Source of the DNA: Treponema_C sp050320395
GTDB lineage: Bacteria; Spirochaetota; Spirochaetia; Treponematales; Treponemataceae
Assembly (NCBI RefSeq): GCF_050320395.1
Contig: NZ_CP144459.1
Location: 2,480,001 to 2,544,000, forward strand
Direction of reading: 5' to 3'
Length of the DNA stretch: 64,000 nucleotides
The notes under the pieces are model-generated. The model was not told where the DNA came from and made no database searches. It saw nothing but the letters and a program-made list of their open reading frames with translations. The position numbers were made by a program, and so were the translations under genes. Below are positions 1 to 8,748 of this stretch, piece after piece. Position 1 is the first letter of the stretch, and every line of letters starts with the position of its first letter.

Positions 1-1070
1 TTGCCGGAAGTGCAACCGAAATATCGGTAAAACTCTACGACGGACGCGAATTCAAGGGTAAACTTGTCGGCACCGACGAGCGTAAGGACATAGCCCTTGT
101 TTCATTCGAATCGAAGGAAAACATCACGGTTGCCAAACCTGCGGATTCCGACAAGGTGCGTACCGGCGACATTGTAATCGCTATGGGAACCCCGCTGGGC
201 TATTTTGCATCGGTTACACAGGGTATTGTAAGCGCAACGGGACGCTCGGGCAACGGCATACGCAATATAAGCGACTTTATTCAAACCGACGCCGCCATCA
301 ATCAGGGAAACTCCGGAGGCCCCCTCGTAAATATTTACGGCGAAGTTATCGGAATCAACACATGGATTGCCTCGCAGTCGGGCGGCTCTCAGGGCTTGGG
401 CTTTGCCATTCCGGTCAATAATGTCAAAAAAGCTATAGACGATTTTATTTCCAAGGGCAAGGTTTCTTACGGCTGGATGGGTGTATCCCTTGTCGAAATA
501 CGGGATGAATACCTTAAAGCCCTGTCGGTCGGCGGAAAAAAAGGCGCCTTTGTTTCGCAGATTTTTCTCGATTCCCCGGCCGCAAAATCGGGTATACAGG
601 CAGGCGACTACATCACCGCTTTAAACGGTAAGGCCCTCGCGAGTGTAGACCAGCTTGTGCGCGAAGTGGGAGATTTGCGTGCAGGCGAAAACGCGGACTT
701 TGAACTTATCCGCGGCGGAAAACCGATTAAGGTTACGGTTAAAATAGAAGCACGCAACGAAAAGGTTTCTTCGGACAACGCTAAACTCTGGCCCGGCTTT
801 ATCGCCGTTCCCTTGAGCGACGATACACGTAAAGAACTTAAAATAGAAGATAAAAAGGTTCAGGGTGTCGTTGTAACGAACATTCAGCCCAAATCGCCCG
901 CAGCCGCCCTGCGCCTACAGTCGGGCGACATTATTACCGCCGTAAACGATAAAAAGGTTTCAAACCTTGCCGAATTCTACGGTGCACTGAACACCCAAAG
1001 CAATAAATCGATTTGGTTTGAAGTATACAGCGACGGACACTTTATCTCGACGGGAAAGTATAAGTTCTAA
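1..1070 (+). CDS. HtrA/Deg-type periplasmic serine protease, 5' end missing
   Basis: The reading frame is open from base 3, so the gene starts before the window. The N-terminal visible part contains DIALVSF, which fits the segment with the catalytic Asp of trypsin-like Deg proteases. GNSGGPLVN (about base 310) holds the nucleophile Ser. Two PDZ-like domains follow, one around GAFVSQIFLDSPAAKSGIQAGD and one around VVVTNIQPKSPAAALRLQSGD. A protease domain with two PDZ domains is the DegP/DegQ layout. Such proteins degrade or refold misfolded envelope proteins. The signal peptide and the catalytic His are outside the window. The family call is firm, but which paralogue it is cannot be decided. 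Confidence 0.92.
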   Translation, partial: AGSATEISVKLYDGREFKGKLVGTDERKDIALVSFESKENITVAKPADSDKVRTGDIVIAMGTPLGYFASVTQGIVSATGRSGNGIRNISDFIQTDAAINQGNSGGPLVNIYGEVIGINTWIASQSGGSQGLGFAIPVNNVKKAIDDFISKGKVSYGWMGVSLVEIRDEYLKALSVGGKKGAFVSQIFLDSPAAKSGIQAGDYITALNGKALASVDQLVREVGDLRAGENADFELIRGGKPIKVTVKIEARNEKVSSDNAKLWPGFIAVPLSDDTRKELKIEDKKVQGVVVTNIQPKSPAAALRLQSGDIITAVNDKKVSNLAEFYGALNTQSNKSIWFEVYSDGHFISTGKYKF

Positions 1071-1077
1071 AGATTAG

Positions 1078-1125
1078 GGGGAGAGAGACACCTTTTATTT
1101 AGAGTAAAAGGGTTCCCTTCTCCCC
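1078..1125 (+). terminator. two-tier hairpin after the protease gene
   Basis: An outer 7-bp stem (GGGGAGA at 1078-1084 with TCTCCCC at 1119-1125) encloses an inner 7-bp stem (CCTTTTA at 1091-1097 with TAAAAGG at 1105-1111). No clear T-run follows, so it may stabilise the 3' end rather than terminate. The stretch from 1126 to 1291 shows nothing I would call a gene. Confidence 0.4.
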
Positions 1126-1291
1126 ATGCCCCTCTTTCTTTCCAAAAGCCCATTAGATAAAGCTTTATTCTTCGAGTTGATAATAAATAAACGATTTTTA
1201 CCGGTGAGCGGTAACGACTACTCCTATCAAAAAAGTACAGGGATATTTAAACGCAGAGAAGGCAGGAAAAATCGGATCGAGCAGAGTCGGT

Positions 1292-1951
1292 TCAATTCGG
1301 GTTTTGCTCTTCTATAAGCGCAATAAGATTTTTACGCTTTCGTTTCCACAGATGCGTAATGATAAACTGTTCGGCTTTTACGGGATTTTTTTCGCGTATA
1401 AGGGCAATGATTTTTTCGTGCTCCCGGTGAGTAAGTTTTTGTTCGCTCGGCGTCATCGGTGAAAAGAAAACGTGACGCGAAGAACGGAAACGCATTTTAT
1501 CGTACGTTTCGGTAAGCATGGTATTCCCCGCCAGCTGTACCAAAGAACGATGAAACCTAAAATGAATCTCACCGAAGGCCACGGCATCAAAATCTTTGCG
1601 TTCAAGTAAATCGGCCATAAGTGAAAGGCACTCTTCCGGTTCCGACGGTTCTTCACCGCGTTCTATTACCAAACGTATAGCCAAGGCTTCCAAAAAGGTA
1701 CGAACTTCCAAAATTTCCTTAACTTCCCCGAGAGACTGAGACCGCACATAGGTACCCGACTTCGGTAAAATCGTTAACAGACCGTCCTGTTCGAGGTGTT
1801 TAAATGATTCACGGACGGGCATGCGCGATACGTGAAATTCTTTTGCAAGCTTGTTTTCGGATAATTTTAATCCGCCGGTATATTCACCGGTTAAGATACG
1901 GCGCCTGAGCTCAATATACAACTGTTCAACACTTATATTTAAATCCGACAT
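1292..1951 (-). CDS. GntR-family transcriptional regulator (FCD/VanR-FadR type)
   Basis: A protein of 219 residues. The first about 70 residues are a winged helix typical of GntR proteins (LSENKLAKEFHVSRMPVRESF, then a wing ending SGTYVRS). The rest is a helical FCD ligand-binding domain with spaced His and acidic residues (FHRSLVQLAGN, REHEKI) of the kind that bind a metal and a carboxylate or sugar acid. The start at 1951 has AAGG about 9 bases upstream. It is the last gene downstream of the sugar ABC importer on the same strand, so it probably controls that operon. The ligand is unknown. Confidence 0.88.
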   Translation of the reverse strand: MSDLNISVEQLYIELRRRILTGEYTGGLKLSENKLAKEFHVSRMPVRESFKHLEQDGLLTILPKSGTYVRSQSLGEVKEILEVRTFLEALAIRLVIERGEEPSEPEECLSLMADLLERKDFDAVAFGEIHFRFHRSLVQLAGNTMLTETYDKMRFRSSRHVFFSPMTPSEQKLTHREHEKIIALIREKNPVKAEQFIITHLWKRKRKNLIALIEEQNPN

Positions 1952-2095
1952 ACAAAAACCTTTTCAAGGTATATCCGAAACAAACCGATAAGTCAAACAA
2001 AATAAAATTCGGGCCGCATGCCGGAACACGGCGCGGTATACTCAATAAAATCGGTATCGCAGCTGCATTTTATAATTCTCCCGCAATGTGAAGAA

Positions 2096-2935
2096 TCACC
2101 CCTTCAGAGCTCCTGCAGTAATACCCTGTGTAAAATATTTTTGAAAAATCAAAAACAGTGCTATCATCGGTAAGGAAGCAATCAAAGCTCCGGCCATCAA
2201 CACGCCGTAATCCGCGCCGAATTCCTGAGTAAGACTCGCAAGACCCAAGGGCAGGGTAAGGCGGGCTCGGCTGTTCAAAAATACCAGCTGAGAAAAATAA
2301 TCGTTCCACGCCTGAATAAAGGTAAAAATCGCCAAAGCCGCAATTCCCGGCTTTACCAAGGGTACGACGATATTCGCAAAAGTGGCAAACTCGCCGTAGC
2401 CGTCGATTTTCGCCGCATCGATAAGCTCGGCCGGTATTGTCCGGCTGAATTGTCTTATCAAAAAAACACCGAAGGGCCAGCCGGCTGCGGGCAAAACACA
2501 GGCTGCAAGGGTGTCGTGAAATCCCCACGAAGAAATCAGTTGGACCAGGGGAATCAGGATAACCTGCTTGGGAAGAGCCATAGCCGCAATAAAAATCCAA
2601 AAAATCGTGTTTGCACCGATAAAATTCTTTTTTGCCAGTACATATCCTGCGGATGACGCGGCGGCGCATACGAGTATCATTGTCGAAATTGAAACAACAA
2701 ACGAGTTGATTATCCAGCGTCCTGCAGGCTGTTCAAACAAGCGGACAAAATTGATGAGAGTCGGGGTACGAGGAAACCATTGCGGCGGAAAGCTGACCGC
2801 AACAAGCTGTTCTTTAAAAGCTCCGGTTAAAATCCAATAAAAGGGAAAGATAAAAAGCAGAGTTACACAAATTAAAACCGTATACGTAATCGGATTTACC
2901 GCAATAAACCGTTTTCGGTTATGCAATTGTACCAT
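2096..2935 (-). CDS. sugar ABC transporter permease, MalG type
   Basis: An inner-membrane permease of the carbohydrate-uptake ABC family with about six membrane segments. The EAA-like loop reads AELIDAAKIDGYGEFATFANIV, which contacts the ATPase. The C-terminus AGALKG is typical of MalG-like subunits. The start at 2935 is chosen over an upstream in-frame start because GGGAG lies about 9 bases before it and because it avoids overlap with the preceding permease gene. No ATPase gene is in this operon, so a shared housekeeping ATPase (MsmK/UgpC style) is probably used. Confidence 0.88.
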   Translation of the reverse strand: MVQLHNRKRFIAVNPITYTVLICVTLLFIFPFYWILTGAFKEQLVAVSFPPQWFPRTPTLINFVRLFEQPAGRWIINSFVVSISTMILVCAAASSAGYVLAKKNFIGANTIFWIFIAAMALPKQVILIPLVQLISSWGFHDTLAACVLPAAGWPFGVFLIRQFSRTIPAELIDAAKIDGYGEFATFANIVVPLVKPGIAALAIFTFIQAWNDYFSQLVFLNSRARLTLPLGLASLTQEFGADYGVLMAGALIASLPMIALFLIFQKYFTQGITAGALKG

Positions 2936-2955
2936 ATATAAAAACTCCCGAATCC

Positions 2956-3846
2956 CTAGCAGGATGTATCGCGACCTAAAAACGCATATTGGAGGATTGA
3001 AATCGATGCGATACAAAGGCCCAATATAATTCCCATTGCCGACGAATAACCGAATTGATAGAGAGTAAACGAACGTTCATATACAAGATACATAATAGTC
3101 GAAGTGGCAAAGTTCGGTCCGCCTGCGGTTAAAAGCTGAATCAACGAAAAACATTGGAATGAATTGATGGTCGAAATAATCAAAATATAAAGGGTGGTCG
3201 GAAGCAGAGCCGGCCATTTTATAAAAGTAAAAATCTGCCAATCGGAGGCTCCGTCCATCTCGGCCGCTTCTATCATACTCAAAGGAATATTCTCCAAAGC
3301 GGCGGTATATAAAACAACGGGCTGACCTACCGATGCGGTTAATAAAACCGCGCTCACGGCAGCGAGGGCGTAGCGCTCATCCCCCAAATATGCAATAGGC
3401 TCTTTAATTATACCGACAAATTCCGAAACATAGTTTAAAATACCGTAGAGCGGGTGATAAATCCATCCCCATACAACGGTAATACTGACGATTGAGGATA
3501 CGGCCGGAAGATAAAAAACGCCCCGAAAAAACGAGCGCACCGCCGGCTTTTTTGTATAAATATTTGCGGCAACAAAAATCGAAAAAAGCAAAATAAGGGG
3601 AACCGTACCGGCAACGAGCATAAATGTATTTGCAAGCGATTTAAGAAAAATCGGATCCCGAAAAAGCCGTACATAATTACCGAATCCTATAAAGGTGAAT
3701 TTACGCAGTCCGTAATCGAAAAAACTGACGTAAATGCCCCGAAAAATCGGAAATAAAACAAAGATTAAAAAAAAGCTCAGCGCAGGCAGCAAAAAGAGAT
3801 AGGATACCGCCGTTTCACGCTTGAGCCGGGGACTTATTCTTATCAT
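2956..3846 (-). CDS. sugar ABC transporter permease, MalF type
   Basis: The partner permease, with about six membrane segments and the EAA-type loop SMIEAAEMDGASDWQIFTFIKWPAL. Starting at 3846 its ATG overlaps the stop of the binding-protein gene by four bases (ATGA), and GGTGGAAAA precedes it, so translational coupling is likely. The longer frame upstream of this start lies inside the binding-protein gene and is not used. It forms the translocation pore with the MalG-type subunit just downstream. Confidence 0.88.
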   Translation of the reverse strand: MIRISPRLKRETAVSYLFLLPALSFFLIFVLFPIFRGIYVSFFDYGLRKFTFIGFGNYVRLFRDPIFLKSLANTFMLVAGTVPLILLFSIFVAANIYTKKPAVRSFFRGVFYLPAVSSIVSITVVWGWIYHPLYGILNYVSEFVGIIKEPIAYLGDERYALAAVSAVLLTASVGQPVVLYTAALENIPLSMIEAAEMDGASDWQIFTFIKWPALLPTTLYILIISTINSFQCFSLIQLLTAGGPNFATSTIMYLVYERSFTLYQFGYSSAMGIILGLCIASISILQYAFLGRDTSC

Positions 3847-5165
3847 TTTTCCACCGCATTTGAACGCTGTACAAAAATATCCAGCGTTTTTTGTGCGTCC
3901 CGGCCGTTTAAAACAGCCTGCATGGCGGGAAACCAATAGGTGCGCATTTCCGAAAAGCCTGCAACGGTATTATAATAGTCACCGAAAAACCGGGCGGCAC
4001 GGGCGTTCCATTTTTGCTCATCGCTATCGAGCTCGATAGTAATTTTATCGCTTACCGGAAACAGGCCGGTAGCGGCGATAAGCTTGGGCGCCCATTCAGG
4101 ATCCCCAGCGATAAAGCTTGCCAGCTTTTTGCCCGCGGCAATTTTCGCCGGATCGCCGTTATCGAAGATACAGGGGCCTCCTACGATAAACTCAAGTACG
4201 GGGTTTCCGGCATCGTTCGGAAAGGGCATAAAAATCGAAGTAAATTTTTTACCGTTATAGTTGATTTTTGCATCGTTGATTTTTTCCAACTGCAAAGAAT
4301 ATAAAATAGTGCCGGCCGCATTTGACGCACAGTACATATCGATTGCATCCCCTGCCTGTAAAGCCGCTCCGTTCATCAATAAACCTTCTTTCACCGCTTT
4401 TTGCAGCCACTGTACGTTTTTAACCGCATTCTGACCGTTAAAAACATACCGTGTACGATCCTCATTCATTAAGGGTGCGTTTCCGTGCAAATTGACCATA
4501 AAGGCGCGGGTCCCCTGGTCTCCGCTTTGAGACTTTGCATAAAAGACGGCGGGCACCTTACCGGGAGGCAATTTAGCCTTTATAGCACGCAGAAGGTCTT
4601 CATACTGCTTTAAAGTCCATGTGCGGTCGGCCGTTTTATAGGGAAGCATATCGATAAGTCCCAAATCTTCAAGCATTTCTTTGTTGAAAGCCATCGTAAA
4701 ACCGCCCGTATGCACCGGATACATGTAGTATGCACCGTCGGCTCCTTTGGATGCCGCAAGAGGGGCCGAAGCAAGGTGAGCCTTTTCAGGCGCAATAATA
4801 TCATCGAGAGGAGCAAGAAGACCGTCATTTCCCCAAGCGATAATACGTCCGGGGGCATCGTAGGTAAAATCGGGAGCCGTATTCGAGGCAATGGCAGTCG
4901 TGATTTTAGCCGGACCGTCCTGAAAAGAAATCATTTCAAGCTTAACCTTAATATCGGGATTTTTCAGTTCAAAGGCGGCAATTAAATTACGCTCAAAAGA
5001 ACCGTCTCCGTCAAAATTGGGAAACTCCCACCAAGTGAGAATTACCGGGCCGTCCGCAGCCGAAGAGATATGCTTACCGCCCTTTTTTCTCACCGGTATG
5101 CAGGAGGTAAAAACAATCAGGGCTGCAATAACCGCACTTATTGAAATCCTCACACTTTTTTTCAT
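3843..5165 (-). CDS. sugar-binding lipoprotein (extracellular solute-binding protein family 1)
   Basis: A lipoprotein with a signal peptide and the lipobox-like LIVFTSC at about residues 17-23. The Cys would be acylated and anchor the protein. The mature part begins ILTWWEFPNFDGDG and continues with a typical family 1 fold (AIASNTAPDFTYDAPGRIIAW, MYPVHTGGFTMAFNKEML). The start at 5165 has a strong GGGGGAG 5-10 bases upstream, so the 52 residues that could be read upstream are rejected. It is the first gene of the importer and delivers substrate to the two permeases. The sugar cannot be read from the sequence. Confidence 0.88.
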   Translation of the reverse strand: MKKSVRISISAVIAALIVFTSCIPVRKKGGKHISSAADGPVILTWWEFPNFDGDGSFERNLIAAFELKNPDIKVKLEMISFQDGPAKITTAIASNTAPDFTYDAPGRIIAWGNDGLLAPLDDIIAPEKAHLASAPLAASKGADGAYYMYPVHTGGFTMAFNKEMLEDLGLIDMLPYKTADRTWTLKQYEDLLRAIKAKLPPGKVPAVFYAKSQSGDQGTRAFMVNLHGNAPLMNEDRTRYVFNGQNAVKNVQWLQKAVKEGLLMNGAALQAGDAIDMYCASNAAGTILYSLQLEKINDAKINYNGKKFTSIFMPFPNDAGNPVLEFIVGGPCIFDNGDPAKIAAGKKLASFIAGDPEWAPKLIAATGLFPVSDKITIELDSDEQKWNARAARFFGDYYNTVAGFSEMRTYWFPAMQAVLNGRDAQKTLDIFVQRSNAVEK

Positions 5166-5208
5166 ATTCTCCCCCATAAAAACGTGTTCCATAAGCGTGT
5201 GTTTCTGT

Positions 5209-5237
5209 ATCCTAGGCTCAAGGTTCAGTTTTGTCAA
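5209..5237 (-). promoter_or_regulatory. promoter of the GntR-linked sugar importer
   Basis: On the minus strand TTGACA (5237-5232) and TAGGAT (5214-5209) are separated by exactly 17 bp, about 45 bases before the ATG of the binding-protein gene. The palindrome CCTAGG overlaps the -10 and could be part of an operator. Confidence 0.6.
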
Positions 5238-5430
5238 GCAAAAATATAAATCTTGACTTAAGGCTTTCTTTAAGGTACAATTTATATCGATATTTACCCA
5301 CGCAGAGTAATATAAAGTCACGAAGGCTTTTCTTTAAATTGCCGGAAAACGGACGAACGGCGATTTAAAACCCGAAATTATTTTATCGAATCTCATACGG
5401 GAATGTACCCGAATTTATATTAGGATGCAT

Positions 5431-6198
5431 ATGGGCTTATTGAAAGTAAAAAACGTATATTTTAAATATAAAAAAGATATACTGCACGACATTAATTTTG
5501 ACATCGAAAAAGGAAGCTTTACCGCCCTCTTGGGTATAAACGGAGCGGGAAAATCGACCCTGTTAAAAAACATCAACCGAATTTTACAGCCGTATAAGGG
5601 CTGCGTTTTGGTTGAAGGCATCGACACGCACAAGCTTTCAAAAAACGACATTGCAAAAAAAATCTCTTATACGGCCCAGTCCAATGCGGCATCAAAAATG
5701 ACCGTGTACGACAGCATTTTAATCGGCCGAAAACCCTATATAAAACTGCACGCAACCGAACACGACCATAAAATCGTATGCGAAATTATCGAGTATTTGC
5801 GCTTATCCGATTACGCCCTGCGCTACACAAACGAGTTAAGCGGAGGCGAGTTTCAAAAGGTTGTCGTGGCACGCGCCCTTGCGCAAGAGCCCGCCCTTCT
5901 TTTGCTGGACGAGCCTACGAGCAGCCTCGACCTTAAAAATCAGCTTGACGTTATGGATATTGTAAAAAGGTACTGCACCGAAAAAGGCATTGCAACTATT
6001 GTATCGATTCACGATATAAATCTTTCGCTTCGCTATGCGGATAAATTCATTTTGTTAAAAGACGCTTCGGTGTTCGCCTGCGGAGGAGCCGAAGTGATAA
6101 CCGCAGATCATATGCGCGAAGTGTATTCGGTGGAAGTGGAGCTGCACACGATTGCGGGAAAACCCTTTGTCGTTCCGCTGCGGCAAATACGGGAATAG
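5431..6198 (+). CDS. iron-compound/cobalamin ABC transporter ATP-binding protein (FecE/BtuD type)
   Basis: A cytoplasmic ATPase of about 255 residues. It shows Walker A GINGAGKST, signature LSGGEFQKV, Walker B LLLLDEPTSSLD and the switch His in VSIHDINLS. The family energises uptake of ferric siderophores, haem or vitamin B12. The start at 5431 is preferred over the ATG at 5425 because AGGA then has correct spacing. A small CGGG/CCCG hairpin (5398-5411) lies just before the ribosome-binding site. The gene is followed by a FecCD-like permease and a binding lipoprotein in an operon divergent from the sugar importer. No cobalamin riboswitch was recognised upstream. Confidence 0.88.
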   Translation: MGLLKVKNVYFKYKKDILHDINFDIEKGSFTALLGINGAGKSTLLKNINRILQPYKGCVLVEGIDTHKLSKNDIAKKISYTAQSNAASKMTVYDSILIGRKPYIKLHATEHDHKIVCEIIEYLRLSDYALRYTNELSGGEFQKVVVARALAQEPALLLLDEPTSSLDLKNQLDVMDIVKRYCTEKGIATIVSIHDINLSLRYADKFILLKDASVFACGGAEVITADHMREVYSVEVELHTIAGKPFVVPLRQIRE

Positions 6199-6232
6199 GA
6201 CAAGAATCCGCAAAAACAAACCGGGGAATACT

Positions 6233-7330
6233 ATGACTGATGTAAATACAAGTGCGCCGCATAAAGCTTTATTGGCGCGTTATAAAAAGTTTTCGGCAAA
6301 AATCGTATTGTTTAATATGCTCTTGCTTGCCGGAATTTTTGTAATGGTTATCGTAAGCGTCAATGCGGGCTCGGCCCGGTTAAGCGTGCCCGAAATTTTA
6401 AAAGCCCTTGTGCACAGGGGAACCGAAGAAGCTCAAGTGATTATTTGGAAAATAAGGCTTCCCAGAATTCTTGCGGCGATTATCGCGGGGGCGGGTCTTT
6501 CGGCAGCCGGCTGTATTATGCAAAACAATTTACGCAATCCGCTGGCTTCCCCTTCAACACTGGGCATTACGTCGGCGGCCGCCTTCGGCGCAAATGTCGC
6601 AATCATCGTGCTGGGAGCGGGCAGCATTCAAAGCTCCACCGCCGACACGGTATATATTACAAACCCCTATATCGTAACGCTGAGCGCCTTTATATGCGCC
6701 ATAGGGGCGGGCCTCATTGTTATAGCGTTGGCAAAGATAAAGGGATTCCGTGCGGACGTTATCGTGTTGGCCGGCGTATCGGTCAGTTCCCTGTTCGGCG
6801 CGGGTATTACCTTTTTGCAGTTTTTTTCGCACGACCAAAAAATCGCGTCCGCCGTCTTTTGGACGTTCGGCAATTTGGCGCGTATCGCATGGAAAGAAAT
6901 GTGGCTTTTGGCAGCGGTAACGGCGGTTTCCATTGTCTACTTTATGCTTAAAAGCTGGGATTACAACGCCTTTAATGTAGGAGAAGATTCGGCTGCGGGC
7001 TTGGGAGTTAACGTAAAGGCCGTACGCTTCGGCGGTATGCTTTTTTCTTCGGTGGTTACTGCGACGGCGGTTTCGTTTTTGGGCATTATAAGCTTTGTCG
7101 GCCTTATAGGCCCGCAGATAACGCGTATGCTTATCGGAAGCGACCACCGCTATCTTATTCCCGGCTCGGCCCTCATGGGCGCCCTTATTTTGCTTTCGGC
7201 CGACACGGTTGCAAGGACAATTATCGCGCCGGTAATTCTTCCGGTCGGAGTTATTACCTCGTTTTTAGGCGCACCCCTATTTTTGTATATCTTACTGCGT
7301 GAAGATAAATATTCAGGAGGAAAAGAATGA
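6233..7330 (+). CDS. iron-compound/cobalamin ABC transporter permease (FecCD family)
   Basis: A polytopic membrane protein of 365 residues with many hydrophobic segments. It carries the FecCD hallmarks RLPRILAAIIAGAGLSAAG near residue 80 and SFVGLIGPQITRML in the C-terminal third, where the ATPase couples. The start at 6233 has GGGGA at good spacing, and the 27 residues readable upstream overlap the ATPase gene and are rejected. The stop overlaps the ATG of the binding-protein gene (ATGA). It would work as a homodimer, since only one permease gene is present. Confidence 0.88.
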   Translation: MTDVNTSAPHKALLARYKKFSAKIVLFNMLLLAGIFVMVIVSVNAGSARLSVPEILKALVHRGTEEAQVIIWKIRLPRILAAIIAGAGLSAAGCIMQNNLRNPLASPSTLGITSAAAFGANVAIIVLGAGSIQSSTADTVYITNPYIVTLSAFICAIGAGLIVIALAKIKGFRADVIVLAGVSVSSLFGAGITFLQFFSHDQKIASAVFWTFGNLARIAWKEMWLLAAVTAVSIVYFMLKSWDYNAFNVGEDSAAGLGVNVKAVRFGGMLFSSVVTATAVSFLGIISFVGLIGPQITRMLIGSDHRYLIPGSALMGALILLSADTVARTIIAPVILPVGVITSFLGAPLFLYILLREDKYSGGKE

Positions 7331-8472
7331 AAAAACGGAGTATCATTTTTTCAGCTTTTTTAGCGGTACTGCTCGTATTGACGGGCTGTACAAAAAAGAA
7401 CGATGCCGGACAAAGCGCATCGGCTCAAAAAACGGGCGGTAAAATCGAAATTACCGATATGGTCGGCCGCAGCGTCGTTTTGGACGGCTATGCTCAAACC
7501 TCCCTGGCGGAAGAGCCTGCAACCCTGCGTTTATACGTTTACGTTGCGGGTACCGAAAAGCTTATCGGCGTATCCGAGCGGGAAGCAAAGGGAGCGGCCG
7601 GAAGACCCTACGCTTTGGCAAATCCCGAACTGCAAAAAATGCAGGTTTTCGGCGGCAATTATTCGATTCAAAACTTTGAACAGGTATTGGTTGCAAAGCC
7701 GGACGTATTTTTTGTGTATCCCGACGAGGTCGCCGCAATCAACCGCATTCAGGAGCAGTGCAATGTTCCGGTTGTCGCCCTCGATTACGGAACGGGCGTT
7801 ATCTTTGACCCTAAAGTTTATAAGTCGATTGAATTAATCGGTAAATGTATCGGAAAAGAACAGCGGGCAAAAGAAGTTGTGGACTTTATGGAAGCCTGCA
7901 AAAAAGATTTGAACGACAGAACAAAGGACATTCCGGATTCGCAAAAGCTTACGGTGTATGCGGGCGGCCTTGCATGGAACGGTCCCCACGGCATAGAGGG
8001 CACGCGCGAAAATTATCCCCTCTTTGAAGCCGTAAATGCGGTAAACGTCGTTACGGGTATCAACAAAGACGGCATGGTAATGGTGGATAAGGAAAAACTG
8101 CTTGAATGGAATCCCGACATTATCTTTATCGATTTGACGAGTATTCACCTTATTCAGGAAGATTACAACAAAAACAAAGCCTATTATAAATCGCTTAAAG
8201 CATTTAAAGAAGGCCGCGTGTACGCACAGCTTCCCTTTGTCTGGTGCAACGAAAACATCGACACCGCCATTGCCGACGCATACTTTATCGGAAAAAAGAT
8301 TTATCCGGATAAATTCAAAGATGTGGATCCTGCCAAAAAGGCGGACGAAATATACAAGTTCCTTGTCGGAAAAGAACTCTACAACGAATTCGCCCCGACC
8401 GTGTACGGCGGTTTCCAAGACATCACGCTCGACGCCTTGGATAAAAACACATACTTAAAAGAAAAAAAATAA
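7327..8472 (+). CDS. iron-compound/cobalamin-binding lipoprotein (FecB/BtuF type)
   Basis: A lipoprotein of 381 residues with a signal peptide and lipobox VLTGC (Cys about residue 21). The mature domain has the two-lobe helical-backbone layout of FecB-like binding proteins: ITDMVGRSVVLDGYAQ at the start, VAKPDVFFVYP in the first lobe and EWNPDIIFIDLTS in the second. SD AGGAGGAAAAG lies at the end of the permease gene, and the ATG overlaps the permease stop. It catches the ligand in the periplasm. Iron complex, haem and corrinoid remain equally possible. Confidence 0.86.
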   Translation: MKKRSIIFSAFLAVLLVLTGCTKKNDAGQSASAQKTGGKIEITDMVGRSVVLDGYAQTSLAEEPATLRLYVYVAGTEKLIGVSEREAKGAAGRPYALANPELQKMQVFGGNYSIQNFEQVLVAKPDVFFVYPDEVAAINRIQEQCNVPVVALDYGTGVIFDPKVYKSIELIGKCIGKEQRAKEVVDFMEACKKDLNDRTKDIPDSQKLTVYAGGLAWNGPHGIEGTRENYPLFEAVNAVNVVTGINKDGMVMVDKEKLLEWNPDIIFIDLTSIHLIQEDYNKNKAYYKSLKAFKEGRVYAQLPFVWCNENIDTAIADAYFIGKKIYPDKFKDVDPAKKADEIYKFLVGKELYNEFAPTVYGGFQDITLDALDKNTYLKEKK

Positions 8473-8480
8473 CCGAAGGT

Positions 8481-8520
8481 TTAAAGCAAGCAGCTGAAAT
8501 GACGCCGCTTGCTTTAATTT
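8481..8520 (+). terminator. terminator after the FecBCD-like operon
   Basis: A perfect 11-bp stem (8481-8491 with 8507-8517, arms TTAAAGCAAGC and GCTTGCTTTAA) around a 15-base loop, with A/T-rich tail. It is nine bases after the stop of the binding-protein gene. Confidence 0.75.
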
Positions 8521-8641
8521 AGATTCGCCTGTATAAATCCGTTGCGGCGAATCTCGGTCATTTTATGTGCTTTCTTACTTGCGTTACGAAAGCACGAATA
8601 AAACAGCTTCCAAAGCTCATACTTTGTTCAGCTGTTTTATT
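8521..8641. repeat. three further consecutive hairpins between convergent operons
   Basis: Directly after the first terminator come three more unrelated perfect inverted repeats: AGATTCGCC 8521-8529 with 8546-8554, GTGCTTTC 8567-8574 with 8588-8595, and AATAAAACAGCT 8597-8608 with 8630-8641. Bases 8642-8703 show nothing further. Together with the flanking terminators this fills the 276-base gap between convergent genes. Confidence 0.7.
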
Positions 8642-8703
8642 TTAAGGAAGGTTTATAAAAACCGCTGATTGTTAAAACGACGAATTGCCGGTTTAAAAAG
8701 AAT

Positions 8704-8735
8704 AAAAGCGGAGGCATCGAAATGTCTCCGCTTTT
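8704..8735 (-). terminator. terminator of the choline operon
   Basis: A 14-bp stem with one G-T position (8704-8717 with 8722-8735) and a CGAA tetraloop, flanked by T-runs on both strands. It ends 13 bases after the BCCT stop codon on the minus strand. Confidence 0.8.
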
Positions 8736-8748
8736 TGAACAGCCCTTT

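Noticed and set aside
1126..1317. 63-residue open frame after the protease gene
   Set aside because: No ribosome-binding site, starts at the foot of the hairpin and overlaps the end of the GntR gene; no recognisable protein.
5322..5430. Possible cobalamin riboswitch before the FecE-like gene
   Set aside because: The leader is short and I found no B12-box-like sequence, only a small hairpin.
8481..8641. Possible CRISPR array or attC sites
   Set aside because: The stems differ from one another, spacing is irregular, and no RYYYAAC/GTTRRRY pairs or cas/integrase genes are present.
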